DNA from: Neoscytalidium dimidiatum
Taxonomy: Eukaryota > Ascomycota > Dothideomycetes > Botryosphaeriales > Botryosphaeriaceae
Assembly: GCA_037367355.1 (NCBI GenBank)
Contig: CM074697.1
Coordinates: forward strand, 248,001 to 312,000
DNA length: 64,000 nt
Reading direction: 5' to 3'
Shown: positions 44,523 through 55,119 of the stretch, piece after piece
Position numbering within the stretch: position 1 is the first letter of the stretch
Layout of the letters: every line of letters starts with the position of its first letter
Notes under the pieces: generated by a model
The model's input: the letters and a program-made list of their open reading frames with translations, nothing else
What the model was told of the DNA's origin: nothing
Database searches by the model: none
Position numbers and translations under genes: made by a program

Positions 44523-46421
44523 ATGGGATTCAACCTTCATGCCGATAATAGCAATGACCCGCCGGAGGTGAGGAACTGGCGAGTCCATCTGATGGCCCTC
44601 ATTGTCAGCATGGGATCCATTGCGAGTAAGAATGACCTTCCTATTTCGTCGGCAATTCTGACTTTAGTAGTGGGCTACGACACTTCCGTCATCGGTGGCA
44701 CAATGGCTCTGGATTCTTTCAAACGAGACTTTGGCTTGTCTGATCGTTCCAGCCACGCCCGGGACACCCTTCAGGGCAACATTGTTTCCACTTTCCAAGC
44801 AGGAACTTTCTTCGGCGCTCTCCTGACTTTTCCCCTTGGTGAACGGTATGGGCGGAAGAGGGCAATTATGATGGCTATCTGCATTTTCTTGGCTGGCGGC
44901 TCTCTCATGGTGAGTATCAGTCACTGTTCACAGTTCGACCTTCCTGGGCGCTAATCATCTGGCAGACTGGAGCCAGCGGACGTCTTGGTCTCATCTATGC
45001 TGGCCGTGCTATTGCAGGCTTTGGCATCGGCTCCGTTTCTTTGCTCGTCCCCGTCTACATCGCTGAAACAGCACCATCTTCAATCCGTGGCCGTCTAATT
45101 GGCATATTCGAAATCTGCTCTCAAGGCGGTGGAATGGCTGGTTTCTGGGTAAACTACATCTGTGATCGGACGATACCCGACGTCGCCGCCCAATGGCAAG
45201 TGCCTCTTGGGTTACAGCTCCTTCCTGGAGTGCTGCTACTCCTGGGCATTCTTTGGTGCCCGGAGACTCCTCGTTGGCACGCTAAGCAAGACCGTTGGGA
45301 CGAGGCCCGCAAAATCCTGACCAAGATTCGCAACCTCCCCGCCGACCACCCCTTCATTCAGCAGGAGCTCCAGGACATCCAAGACCAGATCCAGATTGCT
45401 GCACCACCGCCGGGCCAGAGCCACTCGTACAAGTATTACGTCCGTCGTATGTGGCAGAAGGGCACCCGGAACAGGATCGGTATTGGTCTGCTTCTCATGG
45501 CTTTCCAGAATCTGACCGGTATGTCTGTGTTCTCACTATTCTCACATCCTCTGCTAATAAATTCACAGGCGTCAATATCATTACCTAGTGCGACTCCCTT
45601 CATTACACTTGCCTTTGCTGAATGCTGACAACGACTGCAGCTATTCCCCACGTATTTTTGAGACGCTCGGCCTCACGGGTACCTCAACGAAACTATTTGC
45701 TACAGGATTCTACGGCATTGCGAAGACGCTAGGCATGATCATCTTTAGCGTGTGGCTGGTAGAAAAGCTCGGAAGACGTCAAGGGTTGATATGGGGAGCT
45801 TTTGTTGGCAGTCTGCCGATGTGGTGCGTATTCCTTATCCCCTTGACACATCAGCACTCATTCCTTTACCAGGTACCTTGGTGGCTACGTCTTCAAAGCG
45901 GATCCTACCGCCGCAGCCGCCAACGGGGATTCCTCGCGTGATGGCTGGGGCTACCTTGCAATGGTCTGCGTTTACCTTTACGGCCTGATCTATTGCGCCA
46001 CCTGGCAGGTAAGCTTTGCCAATCCCGTGAAGCACCTACAAGCGGCACTAACACAATTCAGGGTATCACGTGGGTAGTTTGCTCTGAAATATTTCCTATC
46101 GACATCCGCATGGTCTGCGTCGCCATCACCACCGCCGACCAATGGTTGTGGTCATTCATCATCAGCCGCACCACGCCATATATGATCACTTCGCTGGGCT
46201 ATGGGACCTACATGTTCTTCGCAACTCTTATGGTTCTTATGGGATTCTGGGCCTGGTTCTGTGTTCCAGAGACCAAGGGCAAGACGCTGGAGGAGATGGA
46301 TGCCATCTTCGGTGCACCGTCGGTCGTGGGACTTGGCGTTGGAACAAAGGATGATCTTGACCTACAGGAAGATTTGGAGAAGGCAAAGTCTGGCATGACT
46401 GCCCATGTTGAAAGGGTGTAG
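44523..46421 (+). CDS. MFS sugar/quinate-type permease
   Basis: Seven exons, join(44523..44625, 44671..44909, 44966..45518, 45569..45587, 45641..45823, 45873..46008, 46062..46421), 530 aa; introns of 45-56 nt and a 19-nt exon. Junctions read SIAMGYDTSVIGG, NLTGVNIITYYSPRIF, LPMWYLGGYVFKAD and CATWQGITWVVCSEIFP. Sugar-porter motifs are all present: GERYGRKRA after helix 2, IAETAPSSIRGRLIG, WCPETPRWHAKQDRWDEA in the central loop, EKLGRRQGL and CVPETKGKTLEEMDAIFG at the end. Twelve membrane helices are expected. It is closest in style to fungal quinate permeases (QutD-like), which import quinate, a plant aromatic precursor, by proton symport. A hexose or other polyol substrate is possible. Confidence 0.9.
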
Positions 46422-47820
46422 CAGCCCTGCACCACGTTCACTACGAAATTAAGAGTCATGGAGAAAGATTATATTATATGATGGTAGCTCAATTTCTCGT
46501 TTGGAGACTCGACAGCCAACTTTAGATAAGCAAACCCTTTCTAAAAATCCATGGATCCTAGAGAAAGGGTTTCCTACTGCAGTGAGGGAATGGATGTATA
46601 TTCTTCAATGATTCATATGCATTCTCAATCATTGGTTTAATGCCCATTTGCTTGCCGACGTCTTTCAGATTCTCTGCGACGACGCTCCTCGCGGCAGTGA
46701 TGACATTCAGCTGCCTGAGAGACCGTGCGTTTCCGGTGAGAGGCCATCGTATGTACGGGTGCCCCGCATTGCCGCATCGGTGGCATGTAAGGATCCATGT
46801 GCCCACAGGAAAACCTATTGCGCGTCCATATGCATGTACAGCCAGACATTTTGGTACCTTAAGAATCTTATTATGTCGGGAAATCGTTAATGTTGCTATA
46901 GCTACTGTTTTTGGCGGCCGCTGTTTCTAATTGTTGTGAGTTCAAGCTGCGTTGATATTCGTAGAATCGTATGCGATACCTTTGGAGGATTGATGCTGCT
47001 TTACTGAAGACTCTACAGGCAATTTTTATATGCTTTAGACACAAAGTGAAGTAGCTTGTGGCATGTATGTCTGTTCATAGCGAAATTTCTTTCGGTAAAC
47101 AACTTGCTTTCGAGACGTCGTGGCGAAAACTTGTCTTGTTGCAATCTACATCTGTCTGAAAGACATGACAACATGTGGCCAAGCTACGGGAAATGCCAAC
47201 GCACCATCAAAATGCTGAATAAGGGGAACATTGGATAGACTGCTTCCCAAGTGTTACGATTTAGCATGAATAGTTCAATATGTTTCCAATAGCGCCCAAT
47301 AAGATTCAATGACGCTGCTCATCGCCAATAGCTTTTAAATACATACTAAACAGATAGCCTGAACTCCAACAGAAGCCTTACTTAGTCATTAATAGCAGTA
47401 AACTATGTAAGCCCAAATCGGAACCGCGATGGAGTGGAGAGTAGTCCGCATGGGCCGTACCTTCTACGTGAGACAAGGCAAGTGACAGCGAACCATTGTC
47501 AATTTCCGCTTCTGACCACTAAACATATACGCTTGTGGGGTTAGCCGAGGGAACAAAAGTCCGACCCCGACACGAGGATCTAATTCAAGTTTAAACTTGT
47601 ACTCTTCAGGACTCCAGGGTTTATCGCATCTCGACTATGGCACAGTGTGCGTGTAGGACGGATGCAAGATTGACCACAAATCTCTTAACGATTGGGCTAG
47701 AGTCTTGGCAGACTTCATGCTGACATTGGCCCCCGCACATCCGAGGAACCCTATATAAGTTCCTCTGACCTCCTGTTGCAAAGAGATTATCACATTTTAT
47801 CTTACACTGCTCCCCTCGCA
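46422..47820. other. Intergenic region
   Basis: About 1.4 kb, partly AT-rich (47250-47420). A minus frame at 46558-46849 contains a CHRCGNAGHPY segment, a possible worn relic of a CCHC-like or CxxC element, but it is too short and isolated to call. No gene is supported. Confidence 0.4.
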
Positions 47821-49587
47821 ATGGCTTTGGCATATGTTGGCGGAAATGTGTTCACCGTTGACTGTAAGCGATCATGGGCCGAAGGCTTCATTGTTGATGC
47901 GTCAGGCAAATTCTCAGCGGTCGGCACCACTGAAGAAATTCAAAGAATTGCTAGAGATGATGCGTCAGGCAAATTCTCAGCGGTCGGCACCACTGAAGAA
48001 ATTCAAAGAATTGCTAGAGAGGAGGGGTATGTTATCCGCAATCTTGGTGGACACTTCGTTATGCCAGGGATTCACGATGCACACACGCATCTGCTGGCCG
48101 CCGCTTCGCAGCATCTCAACGAGACAATCATCGGAACAGAGTCCGACCACCTGACACTGGCATCCAACATCAAGAGCGCGGGCGTGCCAATGCACCTACG
48201 CTCATACTCTAGGCGATTGGATCGTGGCCAACTTCTATTCAGCCCCGCAGTTCCCTAACGGTAACAGCCAGGCCTTCCACACTTCACTTCACTCAATGTC
48301 CGAGACAAAGGCTGAAATTCCCCTTCAGACAAGCCTGACCGCAAGTACCTCGACGATACATTCCCCAACACACCTGTCGTAGTCCGCGACCCCTCCTGCC
48401 ACAACGTTCTCGTCAACACCGAAGCCCTCAGACGCATGGGCTACGACCTCAGCACCACCAATCCCTCCGATCCTCCCGGCGGCCACTTCGTCCGCCGTAA
48501 TAGCAATACCAGCACCTCCTCCATCACCGGCGAGCTCCTCGAAAGCGCCACTGATGCCGTCTGGTCCACGCTCCCCAACCCCCCTCCCGACCACCTTCAG
48601 CGCATGCTGTCCTACGCCATGCGCACCTGCAACGAATACGGCATCACCTCCTGTCAAGAAGCGTCTGCCAACACGAGCTACCTGCGCGCCCACATCGTCC
48701 ACGCGCCAGCCCGCTACAGGCAGGAGGACGCCGAGACGCTGCACGCCACGCTGCACATCGCCGGCGAGGCCTTCGAGTCCGAGCGCGTGCGCCCCCGTTT
48801 CGTCAAGCTCTGGCTCGACGGCGCGCCGCTGCCGCCGAAGCCGACGCAGTGTGATTTGCGGGAAGATGGCAAGCCGGACGAGGAGAAGATCCTCGTGGAC
48901 TGGGATACGTTGGTCGAGGTGCTGCTCAAGTACGACGCCAGGGGGTACACGTGTAAGATCCACTGCGCGGGCGAAGGCAGCGTGAGGAGGGCGCTAGATG
49001 CGATCGAGGAGGTGCGGAAGCGCGGGTCGGAGGGTCCAAGCCATGAGATTGCGCACTGCAATGCGATTCACGAAGGCAAGGCTTAACCCCCTCCCCCCTT
49101 ACCCTACCCTTACTATTCAACTCCAAGCTCAAGCGTTTGACCCCGCTGCTGACAATACTGGTCACGTGCAGAAGACATTCCCCGCTTCAAGAGCTTGCGT
49201 GTCACGGCTGAAATGTCGCCCGCCATCTTCCACGCGCCGGAAGTAGCGCTCGTGCCGCAACTGTTCAAATAGCCCTTCCGGCAGATGGTCGATGCGGGCG
49301 CGCGCATGACCATCGGCACCGACTGGTTCCTACCCCCGACGCCGAATCTCTTCCCCTCGCTGCAGGCTGTCGTGGGCAAGCTGACTCCCGAGGAGATTCC
49401 GCGGGCCATCACTATCGAGGGCGCCATAGCAGTGGGCCGCGAGAAAGACCTTGGCAGCATTGAGGCCGGGAAGCTGGCCAACGTTATCGCTGTCGATCAT
49501 GAACTCACTCTGGGGGAGCTCGCGGATGCCAGGGTGCTGCAGACGTGGCATCGGGGACAGTTGGTGTGGGATTCGTCGGAGTACTGA
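47821..49587 (+). pseudogene. Broken YtcJ-like amidohydrolase (frameshift, internal stop, 63-bp duplication)
   Basis: Homology runs through three exons, 47821..48260, 48329..49075 and 49172..49587, but the frame is broken twice. From ATG at 47821 it reads MALAYVGGNVFTVDCKR, a 21-residue unit repeated in tandem, then VMPGIHDAHTHLLAAA with the metal-binding HxH. At about 48181-48184 there is one base too many: the next frame continues the protein as CQCTYAHTLGDWIVANFY, while the original frame stops at 48258. Later exons keep VVVRDPSCHNVLVN, CKIHCAGEGSVRRA, EIAHCNAIHE and MTIGTDWF, but a TAG lies in frame at 49270-49272 (LFK-stop-PFRQMVDAG). The second intron (49076-49171) appears to be GC-AG. 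Intact relatives hydrolyse amide or similar bonds with metal ions. Assembly error could explain one lesion, less easily both. Confidence 0.75.
47895..48020 (+). repeat. Perfect 63-bp tandem duplication inside the amidohydrolase
   Basis: 47895-47957 and 47958-48020 are identical, starting TGATGCGTCAGGCAAATTCT and ending GCTAGAGA. Each copy adds DASGKFSAVGTTEEIQRIAR plus one Asp, so the frame is kept. The unit covers a strand-turn-helix of the composite beta-sandwich that precedes the metal site. Complete identity points to a very recent event or an assembly artefact. Confidence 0.95.
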
Positions 49588-49795
49588 GCTGTATTTTGCA
49601 GCCTATTCTGAGAAGCGAAGAGGAAGACTGTTTCCTACGTACCAATCTGTTACGCGGGAAACGAGATCTATGTATCGTACAAGCATGGTCTTGAATTGAA
49701 TTGTGTATTGATGAATGAGGAGTAAAATGAGGGAATTTGCTCGTTGACAAAGACTACCAATAGAACTCGCTCAGATCTATTACAGCCTGCTGTGC

Positions 49796-51977
49796 CTAAA
49801 TTCCGATTCCATTTGGATATCCCTGTGCCTCCTCGTGGACTGGGAAAGGCCACTTTCCTGGATACTTAAGCACAACTGGATGTCCCCACACTTCATCAAA
49901 AGGCTTGGGAGCTCCAGTAGAGAATTTGGCTAGAAGCTCTGGTGTAGCCCCACTGTAGTCGACAAGGGGCTTCCTTACTTTCCTATCCCATGCGTTTACC
50001 TATTCGTTCATTAGTACCACCACAGCCATCGCTCCGAGCAGTGGAGCACTTACCCAGTTGCCGTGAGCTGCTACATGCAGTCTAAGAGGCATCTCGACGA
50101 TGCATACCGGTCCAGCGTTGATGTCCATCGCGTCGAGGATAATCAAATAGGTAATCTCGTTGGACTTATCCCTCGCAACACAGACCAGATAGCCGTCTCC
50201 TTCGGGGACATCCGGAGCCCTGGGGATGAAGCATGGCTCGTGAATCATGACAGTGTCGCCTCCTTTCCAAATTTTCGAAACGCCCGTGTGCGTGTCAACG
50301 TGAACGATGCCATCCCATAGACCGCTTCCCCAGGTGACGCCCCAGGTGTGTCTGTACGGCTTGCCCACAAACCGATCGTCAATTCGGGCCATTTCGCCAT
50401 TGACATGGCTCAGAACCACGGGGCGTTCGAGCTTGTTCTTCTCCGGGGGCGCGTACGGATCGATGGTGAATCTGCACAGCTTTCCAATCATGCGGTTCGG
50501 GTTGGAAGGGCCGAGCTCCGGGTGGGCGTCGACAAACGACGACAAGCCATCTCCATCCGTGAAGAACAGATCAAAGTAGAATTTATCGTCTTTCTCGAAG
50601 TGGTTGGAAAAGTGGACCCAGCCGTGGTTCTTAGGGCCGTAGAACCATTTGATGTCTTCTGACTTGGGATTTCGGCGCGGCAGAATACCAAAGACGAGAG
50701 GCTAGCTTGTGTCAGCACCGAAAGAAGTTAAGGGTTGCCATAATGCGTCAATCGTACCAGGTATCTGTTGAAACGGAACTGAGCTTCTCCGGTTTTCTTC
50801 ATCCAACTGACGTTGGTCTCGTAGGGCAAGATACCAAAAACCACCCAGCTAGAAACGCCGGTTAGCAGACAAGGCTAGTACAAAACGGGTCGCGGCTGCT
50901 GACTTGTCTGAGAATGCGAAATCATGGGACCACCCCACATAGGGTGTTTTGACCCAGCATTCCTCTAGCTTCTTCCCATCGGGGCCGAATAGATAGTAGA
51001 CAAGATCATTAGAACTGGTCGGTTAGCGAAAACCATCGACATCAGGACCTGATGTTCATACCCGATTCCATTCGCCTCCATACCGAAGCTCAACAATTGG
51101 CCAGTATGAACATCGACTTTCGGATGCGAAGTGAAAGACATTGAATTGAGTTGGCCGTCGAAATCCGTCAGACCTAAGCCAACGTGAGCGCGGCTCACAT
51201 GGCAGTGCAGAACCGCTTACCAATTGTTTCCAAAGTGTCAGGATCCATGATGATCGGGGGACTATCGTCCTTTGGAATCAGAAGCTTCTCTCTCCAAAAG
51301 TGGACGTGCACATTTCCCGGCGATTGGACCTCGTCCTTGACTCTTGGGTCGCCGGAGAAGATGTTGCGGTAGCTCCCAAATAGGGGTTCTCGGGCAATCC
51401 GCTCATGAACAAAGCGCGGCGTACGGACGAATTTTTGCTTGAAATCCACAACGCCTGGAGGCCGTCGAGGAAAAGAGTCAGCAATTGTCTCATACTTTAG
51501 TCATTGCAACTAGCTCACGCACCATTGGAGATTCGCCACGCGTCTACGGCGCCGTCGCCATTGATCCAAATGTCCCGCGGGTTGTTTGGATCCACTTTGT
51601 TGCGACGAGCCCAGATCTGGTCGCACACGATGCGGTAAAATGTTCCATCAATTTCCGAAGGCATAATGCCTGGATAAAAATCAGTGCATGCTCTGCATTT
51701 CAAGTAGAGTCTTAGAAAGCTTGCCATGGACAATGCATGACGCGAGTTCAGCGTCGAAGCGACCAGGAATGTCGATACCAGTCGAGTTGTTGGGCAGAGA
51801 TTGTTCGAACTGGAATTTTTCGGCAAGAGGGAACTGCTTCTTCTTGACGTCGATCGTAGCTGCCTCCGTAGAGGTCTCAATCACGGTTTTATGGAGGTCC
51901 TTCAACTCCTCCATGATGGAGCGGAGCTCCTCTGCTGGCGGCGGTGCCGTAGGGGCGGCACTTGCGATCGATCCCAT
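49796..51977 (-). CDS. Carotenoid cleavage / lignostilbene dioxygenase-like enzyme
   Basis: Eight exons, complement(join(49796..49999, 50054..50701, 50758..50848, 50904..51014, 51062..51173, 51221..51454, 51523..51669, 51725..51977)), 599 aa; introns of 47-68 nt, the first with a GC donor (GCAAGC). All four iron-binding His are visible: His228 in SFTSHPKVD, His279 in VGWSHDFAFSD, His346 in GWVHFSNHFEKDD and His529 in AAHGNWVNAW. Other family segments are MPSEIDGTFYRIVCD, FGMEANGIGSNDLVYY and WGVTWGSGLWDG. The long N-terminal helix (LRSIMEELKDLHKTVIE) is unusual. Such non-haem iron enzymes split a conjugated double bond with O2, either in carotenoids or in stilbenes such as resveratrol. Which one applies here is unknown. 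It is convergent with the broken amidohydrolase and divergent from an MFS carrier. Confidence 0.92.
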
Positions 51978-52627
51978 TGTTAAAAAAACAAAAGTGTTGA
52001 TTGTGCTTGGGGTTGCAAGTGTGGAAATCTGTGAAGGGTTAGGCTATCCCAAAGACGAAATCTGTTTGCAACTATATAAACCCTCTCTTGGTGGTATAGG
52101 CTGTATTGCAGTTCTTCCAAGTGATTTGCTACCCAGTCCGTCCTAGCGCAGACCATGCAAAAAGTCGCCCGAGATCCACCCCGCGAAGTCGACCCCGGCC
52201 GGTCAGAGCCTCCTCCACATTCGCCTCTCGGCAAGTCCTGGCGCGGATCCACCCCGGGGTTACCCGTCAACTTCCGGGTGGTTATCCTATAATAGGTGGG
52301 GAAAAATGGATTCATGCGAGGGCTTGCGTGTTTCCCGGTCCCGTAACAGGGTGGATAGAATCATGCGCATTGAGCGTCGCAGCTTTGACAGAGGCAAATC
52401 TAACTGAAATCAGAACGAGGGCCGCGTGGCGTTCAATTGCCTGGGTAAAGGGTTTCAGTTTGGGCTATTCACAACCTCTCTCTCAGTCAGCCGCCTTGGT
52501 GGGTCTTGCACGCCGGCTGGGCTTCTAGCGGATGGGTACAGCGATGAGGGTTCTCTTTTCGCTTGCCACCAATTGTCGTACCCGGGAGCCTTACCCACCC
52601 TCTTTGATCCGCCGAACCATACTCAAC
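51978..52627. promoter_or_regulatory. Divergent promoter, dioxygenase / MFS carrier
   Basis: 650 bp between head-to-head start codons; GC-rich around 52150-52290, where GATCCACCCCG occurs twice (52171 and 52247). No exon is supported. Confidence 0.5.
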
Positions 52628-54454
52628 ATGACTAACGGCCCAGGTACGTCCCTTTAGTAGACTATCTGTTCAAATACGACGCAATTTTCACAATGCCAAA
52701 TTGATTCAACCAGCTAATGCCTACGACTCATGTCGGGCTTCAGATACGCATTCTCTCTGTCAAAGGACGAGGTGCGGGCGGCAACACCTCCAGGAACCAT
52801 TATTCTCATAGTTAAGGCTCACTCTAACTACTGATGGAAGATACATGCCCCTAACTGCAACCAGACCATGTAGAAACAACATCACATACATCTCGCGATG
52901 TGCTGCGGCTCGTGCCACAGCCATCCGCTGACCCGGCTGACCCGCTCAACTTGCCACAATGGAGAAAATTCGCCATGCTAGGCTGCATGTCCCTCTTTGC
53001 CTTCGTCGCCAACCTTTCGAGCTCCTCCATCTCAAGCGTACTCACACAGTATGCATCTTCGCCTGTGCTCGGCGTTCCCCCAAAGTCTTTCTCAGAGCTA
53101 AATCATCTGGTCGCGGTGAGTGGACTCTATGTACGTGGGCTAGGCTCAGACTGATCAATGTTCAGGTTAACGTGGTCATGCTTGGGGGATCCAATCTGTT
53201 TTGGGTGCCTTTGTCCAATACATTCGGCAGACGAGCAGTCGTACTACTCAGCCTGCTTATTCTGGTTTCATCATCGCTATGGGCCAAGTTCGCGACATCA
53301 TTCGAGAGTCTTCTGGCAGCCCGAGCGATCATGGGAGTTGGCGGCGGGCCAGCCGATGCGGTGTCCCCCGATGTGGTAGGCGAGATATTCTTTGTTCATG
53401 AGCGCGGGAGAGCCATGGTATGTCATTGAGAGTCCATGCGCGATGTTCTACTCACCTTCACTAGGCCATATACACGGTCTTCCTCTGCCTCGGATCGGTC
53501 GTGGGCGGCATCATCGGCGGCTACCTTGTTGATATCAGCTTCGATTGGCTTCATTGGATGAATGTAATCTTGGCTGCAGTCACTCTGGTGCTATGCTTCT
53601 TCTTCCAGTCCGAGACTCTCTACGAAAGGCCAAACCTTGCATCTCCGTCTACGCCAGAGGACAACGAGAAGTCGAACGTGCAGCATACAGAATCCACAGC
53701 AACCGAAACCGTGGAGTATCCTCCTTTCACCTATCTGAGATCGCTCAAAATTGGAACATATCGCCCTGGGTTCGTGCAGAACTTTCTGAACGTCATCCTC
53801 ACGCTTCGACTTCCTGGAGTATGGCTTATATCCTTCTGGTATGCCGGCCTAGTCGGCGCGATGGTTGCAATGACAGCGTCAGGTCCAACCTTCGTCGCCC
53901 AAGCTCCCTATTTCTGGGGCAAGAATGCCGGCTTGGTCAACCTTGGGGGCCTTGTGGGCTCAGCCCTCGGGGGTCTGTACACGTATCTGATTGTCGATCG
54001 GCTCACAAAAGCCCGAGCAAAGAAGCACACAGACGGCGTTACTGAACCGGAATCCCGACTGGTCATCGCGCTGCCCAGTCTAACCGTATCCACTATCGGC
54101 ACCCTCATATTTGGCTTCGTTGGGGATAACCCGTCATCCAACGGCTGGCTTGGTCTCGAATTCGGCGTCGGCATGGTGGCCTTCGGTCTCATGCAGGCCC
54201 CTTCGGTTGGATTTAACTACATCATTGAGTGTTACCCTTCTGTGCCAGGTGACTGCTTTGTGGCAATTACTACGACGAGGGCAATTATTGCTTTCGCTTG
54301 GACATTCTTTGCCGGATCATGGGTCGAGGATAAAGGGCCTGCTGAGCCGTACGGAATTTTTGGGATGATCCAGGGGCTTTTTGTGCTGATTACAGTGCCG
54401 TATATACTCTATGGGAAGAGGCTAAGGATTGTGACCGCTAAGTGGGTTCGCTGA
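52628..54454 (+). CDS. MFS transporter, DHA1-type
   Basis: Four exons, join(52628..52643, 52865..53115, 53166..53417, 53465..54454), 502 aa. The first exon has only 16 nt (MTNGP) and is followed by a 221-nt intron, long for this genome; later introns are 50 and 47 nt. I chose this start because the second exon's frame has no ATG before the first membrane helix. Motifs: DPLNLPQWRKFAMLGC at the first helix, WVPLSNTFGRRAVVLLS after helix 2, ARAIMGVGGGPADAVSPDVV in helix 4-5 and FMO-unlike MFS loops rich in Ser/Thr (PSTPEDNEKSNVQHTES) in the middle. Twelve helices are expected. As the divergent partner of the dioxygenase, it may carry that enzyme's substrate or product. Confidence 0.82.
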
Positions 54455-55119
54455 GAGTCGCTACCTGAACATTGGGTCATGCGGTTTAGTGCACCTAGTG
54501 ATAGGGAATCTATGCGCTTAGTGAGATGCAGTCGATTATGTGAAAAGGAAAGAATGATTTACACCACAACGCGAGTTTCAGGGAAGAATAGTTTCAGGGA
54601 AAAATGCCTCCGTTTTGTGACGCCGTTTTCGGTGCCAAGCGCCCGCCCCCCTTCTCACTGTAAGCGAGCCCCACCAAACCTACGCCAGACCGGCAGACAA
54701 TCAGCCACCTCCGCTCGCAGCCCCCACCTTAACGCCCTTCCATCCTCCTGACCATCAACCTAGAGCTTCTCCTCTTAGCGACTAGTGGCCTTGCGCCTTC
54801 GCTGTTCTATCACCTGTCGTGATCTATGCGCTGCCCTGGCCCTGGCCACCTGCTCGCCGATTGACCCCCACGCGACCGACCGATCGATTGCCTGCCAAAC
54901 CGAGAACGCCGGCCTGCCTCCACCATCGCTTACACACACAAGCTGGAGCACAGATTGCGCCCTCCCGACCTCGCTAATGAGACAGCAGCACCGCTGTCCT
55001 CTGACCGAACATCCACCCATAAACCGAATCGGCGCTTGCACTCAGTAAGCTATCTTACTTCACCCGAATGACCAGCATGTACTTTCGGTACGTGTAACCT
55101 AAAGCTAACACGCTTAGAA
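54455..55119. other. Intergenic region upstream of the ankyrin gene
   Basis: 665 bp, pyrimidine-rich near 54640-54780. No supported exon; it probably contains the ankyrin gene promoter and leader. Confidence 0.4.
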
